Of a stretch of DNA of 64,000 bases, positions 56,366 through 64,000 are shown piece after piece (position 1 is the first letter of the stretch; each line of letters begins with the position of its first letter). Source of the DNA: Azorinus chamasolen (Eukaryota > Mollusca > Bivalvia > Cardiida > Solecurtidae). The position numbers and the translations under genes were made by a program. The notes under the pieces are model-generated. The model made no database searches. It was given only the letters and a program-made list of their open reading frames with translations, and was not told where the DNA came from. Location of the stretch: positions 53,509,955 to 53,573,954 of the forward strand of contig OY755241.1 of NCBI GenBank assembly GCA_963576725.1, written 5' to 3'.

Positions 56366-56519
56366 AAGTATTTTATAATTAAAATGAATTTTACTTAAAA
56401 AATTTGTTTTGAACGGAGGTGGCCAAATCGCTGTGGCCCGGAAGTAGTAGTCAATTCGCATATCGAATAGTGTATGAGCCGGGTCATAGCAAAATGGTCG
56501 CATCCATTCAAAGGGAAAG

Positions 56520-57088
56520 TTGGAGAAAGAAAACTGGCGCCTCGTAGCTGACTGGAAATAGTAAGCTCCGTTTTACTTGCGGCGAGTTTAATGTTTTTAG
56601 ATAGTGTTTAACCATAATTCGCTTTTTTGTTGAAAAATTTAACGAATACAGACCCCCCCCCCCCCCCCCTTATATGTCTATGCATCGTGGCGGGGGTCAC
56701 ATCGTTTCGCTCTAGCGTTTTTTCAAATTCGCGGTCTTGCAGCGACAAGACGGAGCAATATTTCAGGAAAGCACTAATTGTGCCGCCTAGCATATGGAAT
56801 TTGGAACGGATCAAGACCAACCTGATTGAAATCGGTGTTGAATTGGCTTTGCTGTAAGACTTTGAAAAACATGACTGTTGTATTTTCCGCCGCTGATCTG
56901 TCGTAGTTAGGTACCTTTCAATACATATATAGACCCGATAGAAAAAAAATTCCGGGTCGTGTTTTTCTCGTTTTTCGGAGTGGTTTAAGGTTCAAATAGA
57001 AAATTTTAGGCTAGTTGAACATACTTCGATCACATTTTTTTTTTTTTTAGGATGAGTCGAAGCATGCGTCGGGCACCTTTGCATGTAT
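56520..57088. repeat. Right arm of the long inverted repeat
   Basis: Reverse complement of 45,648-45,769 plus 49,053-49,550. It contains a C17 run near 56,651 and an open frame ending SIWNLERIKTNLIEIGVELA that is mirrored, with changes, in the left arm (49,218-49,478). The family of that frame was not recognised. About 110 bp of unique sequence (56,411-56,520) lies between the DIRS end and this arm. Confidence 0.8.
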
Positions 57089-57173
57089 ACACACTTTGTG
57101 CACTTCTATTGATTATGTTTTATGTGAATGATTATCTTTTATCCACCCAAATAGATCGTATACTGTGCTTTAA

Positions 57174-57415
57174 CCCTTTCCCCGTTCTTTGTTCGTTTCA
57201 AATTTCAATACCTACTGTATATCAATGGACGAAATAGTTATAATGAAATAAGGAAATTTAAGATATTGTAATCATTTTAGAAGCTAGAGAGCCAGATCTA
57301 TTAATTCTATCAGCAAACAGGGCAGTCCCTGATCAGACGGCTCCTATAGGAGCCGTCTGACCTGGGTCTACTCTGTTTGCATATGCGTGAAAACACGTTT
57401 ATACGAGGGATAGGG
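57174..57415 (-). mobile_element. TTAA-type MITE with near-perfect palindrome
   Basis: TTAA at 57,170-57,173, then CCCTTTCCCCG. The palindrome at about 57,313-57,381 centres on GGCTCCTATAGGAGCC, with long matching arms. The right end is GGATAGGG and then TAAA. Located in the intron of the MULE gene. Confidence 0.65.
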
Positions 57416-57477
57416 TAAAGCAAATACTGCACATGTATAAACAAAAGATGAACTAATGTCAATGATTATGTTTTCAG

Positions 57478-57725
57478 GATGGCATCACCGCCTCAACTCA
57501 AAGGCCGGAAGCTGCGGACTAGGATTCTACAGGCTGGTCCCTCTTCTGCGACGGGAATCTGCATTACTGGAACTGTCACTGAGGAGTCAGCTAGAGAGGG
57601 ATCGGCGATCGAGTGCCTGCCGGCTGGAGACCCGTCTGCAGGAGTCCTGGGACAGATATATGAATAATGAAATAACGACCACCGCATTCCTGCGAGCCTG
57701 TGGTTCGCTATACGGCGTTAGGTAA
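57478..57725 (+). CDS. MULE-type transposase terminal exon
   Basis: Opens at a clean acceptor (TGATTATGTTTTCAG) and continues the reading left by the exon at 45,053 (shared codon GG|A before WHHRLNSKA). The sequence WHHRLNSKAGSCGLGFYRLV is the conserved C-terminal signature that follows the last catalytic residues in MULE transposases of animals. It ends in TAA at 57,723-57,725 with AATAAA at 57,828-57,833. This exon itself is intact. Confidence 0.75.
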
Positions 57726-57827
57726 ACGCAGCAACCATCCAGCAGCAACAGCAGGTTCACGAACAGTCATGATAGTGATAGTGTGGATTCAGTATTGTTA
57801 TTTATTTATGTCGATAACCCTGCTATG

Positions 57828-57833
57828 AATAAA
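57828..57833 (+). promoter_or_regulatory. Putative polyadenylation signal of the MULE gene
   Basis: AATAAA about 100 bp after the stop codon. Related copies appear as AATAAA near 58,203 and, changed, near 61,743. Confidence 0.5.
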
Positions 57834-58262
57834 GTGGATGTAACAAAATTGTACCTCTTTCAATTTCTTTAACTAGTTGTAGTTACAATTTTTATAAGCA
57901 TATAGGGAAGACACTAATCAGACGTTTCCTATAGGAGATGCCGGATCTGGGTCTGCTCTGTTTGGGAATAGCATAATGTACCAACATTAATATTTTCTAT
58001 ATGCAAACAGGGACATCACACATCGGACAGTTCCTATATGAGCTTTTTGAACTGGATCTGCCCTGGCGTACATTATGGGCATTTACATGTTTAGGAATTG
58101 TATTTGTACAATGGGATCTTGATCATGCATTAGACGTTGAACCATGTGCTGTGTTTGTATTACTGATTAATGTTTTTTATTGATGTTGATAGACCGGCCA
58201 TGAATAAAGTGGATGCAACAAAATTGTACCTCTTAATTTCTTTAATTCAGTTACAGTAACGA

Positions 58263-59838
58263 TTTTTAGCTCACCTGAGCCAAAGGCTCAGGATGAGCTA
58301 TTGTGACCACTCTTTGTCCGGTGTCCGTCGTCCGTCCACAATTTCAAACGACATCTCCTCTGAAACTGCTGACCCGATTTTAACCAAATTTTGTCAGAAG
58401 CATCAGTGGCTAGGGGGAACGAAACGTTATTCACATTGTGACCCCCGGACCAAAAATGGCCCCGCCCAAGGGCTTATCAGTTTTTCATAGGAAAATCTTT
58501 AAAAATCTTCTTCTATGAAACTGTAAGGCCTAGACCTTTGATATTTGGCATGTTGCATGATCTAATGGTCCTCTACAAAAATGGTCTCAATTATGACCCC
58601 CGGACCGAAAATGGCCCCAAGGGCTTATCAGTTTTTCATAGGAAAATCTTTAAACATCTTCTCTGAAACTGTAAGGCCTACACCTTTGATATTTTGCATG
58701 TGGCATGATCTAATGGTCCTCTACAAAGATTGTTCACATTATGACCCCCGGACCAAAAATGGCCCCGCCCAAGGGCTTATCAGTTTTTCATAGGAAAATC
58801 TTTAAACATCTTCTTCTCTGAAACTGTAAGGCCTACACCTTTGATATTTTGCATGTGGCATGATCTAATGGTCCTCTACAAAGATTGTTCACATTATGAC
58901 CCCCGGACCAAAAATGGCCCCGCCCAAGGGCTTAACAGTTTTTCATAGGAAAATCTTTAAAAATCTTCTTCTCTGAAACTGTAAGGCCTAGATCTTTGAT
59001 ATTTGGCATGTAGCATGATCTAATAGACCTCTACAAAGAATGTTCAAATTATGACCCCTGGGACAAAAATGGCCCCGCCCAAGGGCTTATCAGTATTTCA
59101 TAGGAAAATCTTTAAAAATCTTCTTCTCTGAAACTGTAAGGCCTAGACCTTTGATATTTGGCATGTAGTATGATCTAATAGACCTCTACAAAGAATTTTC
59201 AAATTATGACCCCTGGGACAAAAATGGCCCCGCCCAAGGGCTTATCAGTTTTTCATAGGAAAATCTTTAAAAATCTTCTTCTATGAAACTGTAACGCCTA
59301 GACCTTTGATATTCGGCATGTAGCATGATCTAATGGTCCTAATGATCATGCATGTAGCATGATCTAATGGTCCTATTGTTCAAATTATGGCCCCGCTCAT
59401 GGACTTATCAGTTTTTCATAGGGAAATCTTTAAAATTCTTCTCTGAAAATGTAAGGCCTCGACATTTGGTATGTAGCTTGATCTAATGGTCCTCTACAAA
59501 GATTTTTCAAATTATGACCCTGGACCAAAAATGGCGGGCCAAAGGGCTTGTCAGTTTTTCATAGGAAAATCTTTTAAAATCTTCAGAAACTGTAAGGCCT
59601 GGACCTTTGATATTTGGTATGTAACAAGATCTAATGGTCCTCTACAAATATGTAGCTTTGGCTTGTAGTCTTCTGCCAAGAATGTTCAACTTACGACCCT
59701 GACCTCTGGGCAAAACTTAGCCCTGCCTTGGGGCTTAGTTTTCTATCAAGGTTGTACAAATGATAACTTCCTGGTCAAAAATGGCCCCAACCCTTGGGGT
59801 ATCTCAGGTGAGCGCTTCAGGGCCTCATGGCCCTCTTG
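58263..59838 (+). mobile_element. Tandem-core element, family A, complete
   Basis: TTTTTAGCTCACCTGAGCC with the hairpin CTGAGCC/GGCTCAG, the CCGTCGTCCGTCC tract, nine or so units of 151-155 bp, a diverged final part, and GGTGAGCG, hairpin AGGGCC/GGCCCT and CTCTTG. Confidence 0.85.
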
Positions 59839-60106
59839 TTTACAGGGGAGACACTAATCAGGCGTTACCTATAAATCACAGTTAAAGTATATTTTTTTTA
59901 TACGCAGACAGGGAAGACACTTATCCTATAGGAGATGCCTGATCTTGGTCTGCTCTGTTTGGGAATAGTATAATATATGAACATTACTATTTCTATAAGC
60001 AAACAGGGATAAAACACATCCGACGGTTCACATATGAGCTTTCTGATCTGGATATACCCTGTTTGCAAAGGAGAATAGTGTATATTATGATTTACAATTG
60101 TGCTTG

Positions 60107-61692
60107 TTAGCTCACCTGAGCCTTCTTCGGCTCAGGATGAGCTATTGTGACCGCTATTTGTCCGGCGTCCGGCCACATTTTCAAACGACATTTCCTCTGA
60201 AACTATTGACCCGATTTTAACCAAATTTTGTCAGAAGCATCAGTGGCAAGGGGGGACGAAATAGTGTTCACATTATGACCCCCGGGCCAAAAATGGCCCC
60301 GCCCAAGGGCTCATCAGTTTTTCATAGGAAAATCTTTAAAAATCTTCTTCTCTGAAACTGTAAGGTCTAGACCTTTGATATTTGGCATGTAGCATGATCT
60401 AATGGTCCTCTACAAAAAGTGTTCAAATTATGACCCCGGGCCAAAAATGGCCCCGCCCAAGGACTTATCAGTATTTCATAGGAAAATGTTTAAAAATCTT
60501 CTTCTCTGAAACTGTAAGGCCTAGATCTTTGATATTTGGCATGTAGCATGATCTTATGGTTCTCTACAAAGATTGTTCAAATTATGACCCCGGGCCAAAA
60601 ATGGCCCCGCCCAATGGCTTATCAGTTTTTCATAGGAAAATCTTTAAAAATCTTCTTCTCTGAAACTGTAAGGCCTAGACCTTTGATATTTGGCATGTAG
60701 CATGATCTAATGGTCCTCTACAAAAATTGTTCAAATTATGACCCCCGGGCCAAAAATGACCCCGCCCAAGGGCTTATCAGTTTTTCATAGGAAAATGTTT
60801 AAAATCTTCTTCTCTGAAACTGTAAGGCCTAGATCTTTGATATTTGGCATGTAGCATGATCTTATGGTTCTCTACAAAGATTGTTCAAATTATGACCCCC
60901 CGGGCCAAAAATGGCCCCGCCCAATGGCTTATCAGTTTTACATTGGAAAATCTTTAAAAATATTCTCTGAAACTGTAAGGCCTAGACCTTTGACATGATC
61001 CGGTGGTCCTCTACAAAGACTTTAAATTATGACCCCCGGGCCAAAAATGGCCCCGCCCAAGGGCTTATCAGTTTTTCATAGGAACATCTTTAAAAATCTT
61101 CTTCTCTGAAACTGTAAGGCCTAGACCTTTGATATTTGGCATGTAGCATGATCTAATTGTCCTCTACAAATATTGTTCAAATTATGTTTCCCGGGCCAAA
61201 AATGGCCCCGCCCAAGGGCTTATCAGTTTTTCATAGGAAACTCTTCAACATTCTTCTTCTCTGAAACTGTAAGGCCTAGACCTTTGATAGTTGGTATGTA
61301 GCATGATCTAATGGTCTTCTACAAAGATTGTTCATATGACCACGGGCCAAAAATGGCCCCGCCCAAGGGCTTATCAGTTTTTCATAGGAAAATCTTTAAA
61401 AATCTTCTCTGAATCTCTAAGGCCTAGACCTTTGATATTTGGCATGTAGCTTTGGCTTGTGGTCCTCTGCCAAGATTGTTCAACTTACGACCATGACCTC
61501 TGGGCGAAACTTGGCCCTGGCTTATCAGTTTTCATGGGAAAACTATATCATTTTTCTCTGAAACCATAAGGCTTAGACCTTTAATTAATGGCATACTGCT
61601 TTGCCTTGTGGTTCTCTACCAAGGTTGTACAAATGATGGCCCCGTCCCTGGGGTACCTCAGGTGAGCGCTTCAGGGCCTCATGGCCCTCTTG
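60107..61692 (+). mobile_element. Tandem-core element, family A, complete
   Basis: TTAGCTCACCTGAGCC with hairpin TGAGCC/GGCTCA, about nine units, the same diverged final unit as at 35.9-36.2 kb, and terminus GGTGAGCG, AGGGCC/GGCCCT, CTCTTG. It shares the final-unit structure with the element at 35,071 but lacks its 58-bp insert. Confidence 0.85.
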
Positions 61693-62045
61693 TTTTATAT
61701 ACTGATTATTGTTATTTATTGGTGTTGGTAGCCAGGCTATTAATAGAGTGGATGAAACAAGATGGTACCCCTTTCATTTTTTCTTTAATTCAGTTACAGT
61801 TACGATTTTTTATATGCAGACAGGGGAGACACTAATCAGACGTTCCCTATAGGAGATGCCTGATCTGGGTCCGCTCTGTTTGGGAATAGTATAATGTATG
61901 ACCTTTAGGCTAATAATTCTAAAAGCAAACAGGGACAACACAAATCAGACGGTTCCTATATGAGCTTTCTGATCGAGATATACCCTGTTTGCAAAGGAGT
62001 GTATTGGCGTGTATATGATTGACGACTATATCATGTAAACTGCTT

Positions 62046-63128
62046 GTTTTTGTTTTGAGAATTGTTAATAATTATTTGTGCTCTGTACTGAAATGAATAA
62101 AGTGAGAAAAAAGATTCTTTTTTAACTTTTTTACTTCACAGTTCTAGATAAGATGGCGTACCCATATTAAAAATATGTTATTTATCCATCAAACCCTCTG
62201 TGTACCTCATAAGACTCGTCATCGAGAGGATTTGGTGAATAAACGTACTGATAATGGTACCCAACCTTATGTGTTGCTATGAACTTTCCTTAACTGACAT
62301 CCGTGTTATGTGTACAAACAGAAATAGAACATTTAACATTAAAAAACAACCCCAAAGTATAAATTATATAAGTATTGACACAATTATATTAATAGTGAGC
62401 ACAGCTCGCAAGAATGGCCGAAGGCCATTCTTGCGAACGAAGTGAGCTCTATGGTAACGCGTAGGATATAATTTTGGTTCTCTATGCTGTACATTGTTAA
62501 CCTGGAATCGGATCTGCTGATGTTCAATGCCGGTTGGGCCCATGGAGGGAAATAACCGGGGTGTTCCGAGTGATTCCTATATTCTAAACTCTGACGGAAT
62601 ACGACGAGTAGTTACGATTGACAGTCCACACAAATCGCAACAACGTTTGTCTACGAAGAAAATCGACCTTCTAAAACTTACTAAATTGAAAATTGCATTT
62701 CGTTTCGGTATAGATTAGATTTAACTATTTGAATCGCTGTTTATTTGCCAGAAAGTTAATGTTTTCCGTTCGGTAAACATCTCCGTCAGAGATCCAGTTA
62801 GCGGAAAAGGCCGAGTGTATGTTTGTCAAATCTGATGACGTATTATCCACAGCTTGCACGTGACGTAGTTGTGGTCACATGACTTCCATTTATCGTCTGC
62901 AGTGCACTTTTTGTTTACATACAAGGCTCAGCTGTGTTACTCTTCCGGTTCCTACTGTCAATAACTTTGTATGTGAGTAATTTAGACATTGATTATTAAA
63001 TTTTCTTTCATTTGAATCAGTTGTCAAAACAAAACATCACATTATTTGAATTGGATCTACATCTAGATATTTATCCCGGCGTAGGGTGTTTTCGACGGTG
63101 TAAGCGGTTTTCGTAAATTTGACCTACT
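62046..63128. other. Spacer with a strong hairpin
   Basis: AT-rich and mostly featureless. TCGCAAGAATGGCC at 62,406-62,419 is followed after GAA by its exact complement to 62,436. The frame at 62,527-62,718 is open from an ATG but shows no family. Confidence 0.5.
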
Positions 63129-63132
63129 TAAA

Positions 63133-63340
63133 CCTTTCCCTCATATAAACGTGTTTTCACGCATTTGCAAACAGAGAAGACCCAGATCCTAGAGGAGCCG
63201 TCTGATCAGGGTCTGCTCTGTTTGCTAGTGTAAATTGAAAGATCTGATTCTTTAGTTTCTAAAATGGCTACAATGTTACACCTTCCATATTTCATTTTGA
63301 ATATTCAGTAGCTATTGAAATTTGAACTACGGCAACGTAG
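63133..63340 (+). mobile_element. TTAA-type MITE, right end lost
   Basis: Preceded by TTAA (63,129-63,132). CCTTTCCCTCATATAAACGT, palindrome from GCAAACAGAGAAGACCC to GTCTGCTCTGTTTGC, and most of the right half; the GGGTTAA end is missing. Confidence 0.6.
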
Positions 63341-63942
63341 AATTGTTTACATTTTGAACCAAAATAGCTTAACTCTTGGTGAACTCTGACTTGTTCTTTC
63401 CGAATAGAGTAGTCTAGTCTGTCTGTCTGCAGGTCTGTCTGTCAGTGTACTGTTCAAGTTTCGTAGTCTTTCTGTCCTTTAAATACGGTTTTACATAAAT
63501 CAGCCTGTCTGTCTGTGTGATAGATGGCAGTTCCGTGATCGCTGACCCCCTGCTGAGAAATTAGGGGATTTACTGACCATCTGGCACCTTTGACCGTTAC
63601 TGTTTTCCTAGTTCCAGTTAGTAAATTAGCAGTATTCGGCTGAGTAAGTAATGTAATAATATAGTCTCCAACTGTCTAACACAATTCATTTTTAGTATTC
63701 AAAACAAATAGTGTGTATTGTTAGAATCTTTTAATGCGGTGAATGAAAGTACTGACATTCGCAAAATATAGACCCAGACAATATATATAGCTAAACAAGC
63801 AACCCCATGACCAGGGTCTTCACTGTTTACTATTCAAAATCATATACATGTAGCAAATTTAAGTCTTATTATATAATGAATGGGATCTACAGTTAAACAA
63901 TGACGGGTCATTCCACCTTAAAATTTAAGCATTCAAAGATGT
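63341..63942. other. Spacer with CTGT-rich short repeats
   Basis: GTCTGTCTGTCTGCAGGTCT-like microsatellite words near 63,420-63,450 and 63,505-63,520. No gene seen. Confidence 0.4.
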
Positions 63943-64000
63943 TACCCTTTCTCTAATATAAACTTGTGTTCGTGTATTTGCAAACAGCGTAGACACAGAT
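63943..64000 (+). mobile_element. TTAA-type MITE cut by the window edge
   Basis: CCCTTTCTCTAATATAAACT and the start of the class I palindrome (GCAAACAGCGTAGACACAGA) run to the last base. Confidence 0.5.

Larger units (their letters stand above)
49551..56410 (+). mobile_element. DIRS-type tyrosine-recombinase retrotransposon, complete
   Basis: A 6.86-kb element with every DIRS structural part: inverted terminal repeats, an internal complementary region, gag-like ORF, RT, RNase H and tyrosine recombinase, in that order on the plus strand. The outermost bases are GTTTTATTATC at the left and AAATTTGTTTT at the right. The shared GTTTT would be the circle-junction overlap. There is no target duplication beyond this, as expected of recombinase-mediated insertion. 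Frameshifts in gag, RT, RNase H and recombinase indicate an inactive copy (or sequencing errors at homopolymers). Confidence 0.9.
57780..62045 (+). repeat. Three diverged copies of the MULE 3' flank
   Basis: The segment TATTGTTATTTAT..., (A)ATAAAGTGGATG-like, ACAAAATTGTACC, TTTCTTTAATTCAGTTACAG, then GGGAAGACACTAATCAGACG palindromes, recurs starting at about 57,780, 58,150 and 61,690. Copy 2 is split by tandem-core insertions at 58,263 and 60,107. Each copy holds two palindromes with CAGACG...CCTATAGGAGATGCC and TATACCCTGTTTGCAAAGGA ends. Confidence 0.65.

Noticed and set aside
1..64000. CRISPR arrays suggested by regularly spaced repeats
   Set aside because: Units are tandem without unique spacers, are 150-170 bp long, and lie in a clearly eukaryotic context with spliced genes.

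Overview
This is eukaryotic nuclear DNA, almost certainly from a bivalve mollusc. The reasons are AT-rich non-coding sequence, spliced exons with GTAAGT-type donors, I/Nimbus-like LINEs with RNase H, a DIRS-type tyrosine-recombinase retrotransposon, and many short elements whose cores are 150-170 bp tandem repeats between terminal hairpins, an architecture described in bivalves as pearl-type and resembling Helentron-associated elements. I cannot name the species. There is no prokaryotic operon, CRISPR array or rRNA. Most open frames in the window are chance or transposon-derived.

Layout. 1-9.3 kb: intergenic repeats, with tandem-core elements in both orientations, TTAA-flanked MITEs and short near-perfect palindromes. 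9.6-15.0 kb: a decayed Ty3/Gypsy pol on the minus strand, split by three tandem-core elements. 15.5-24.4 kb: LINE A (minus), split by composite LINE B with a 12-bp target duplication. 24.6-29.2 kb: the most gene-like stretch, with a terminal exon carrying a 45-bp coding repeat, a possible secreted-protein exon, and a two-exon BEN-like gene whose intron phases agree. 29.7-34.3 kb: nested DNA-transposon-like repeats. 34.3-40.5 kb: a second, broken DIRS-like element (minus), interrupted by a tandem-core element and by LINE D. 40.8-44.9 kb: another tandem-core element, a truncated LINE, a tRNA-derived SINE and repeat fragments. 45.0-57.8 kb: two exons of a MULE-type transposase gene separated by a 12-kb intron. 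That intron holds a long inverted repeat, a TA-flanked pogo/Tigger-like element in one arm, MITEs, and a structurally complete 6.9-kb DIRS element. 57.8-62.0 kb: three diverged copies of the sequence downstream of the MULE gene, two of them carrying tandem-core insertions. 62-64 kb: AT-rich sequence with MITEs.

Nested insertions give the relative order of events and several reconstructable empty sites. At two sites in the Gypsy pol and one in the DIRS-like gag, removing tandem-core element sequence leaves the interrupted frame open with no target-site duplication (one of the Gypsy sites holds two abutting elements). A run of different tandem-core families shares the ending 'hairpin + CTCTTG'. 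This Helentron-like tandem-core group, with the palindromic MITEs, is the best candidate for an under-described system here. No autonomous Rep/helicase source for it lies in the window.
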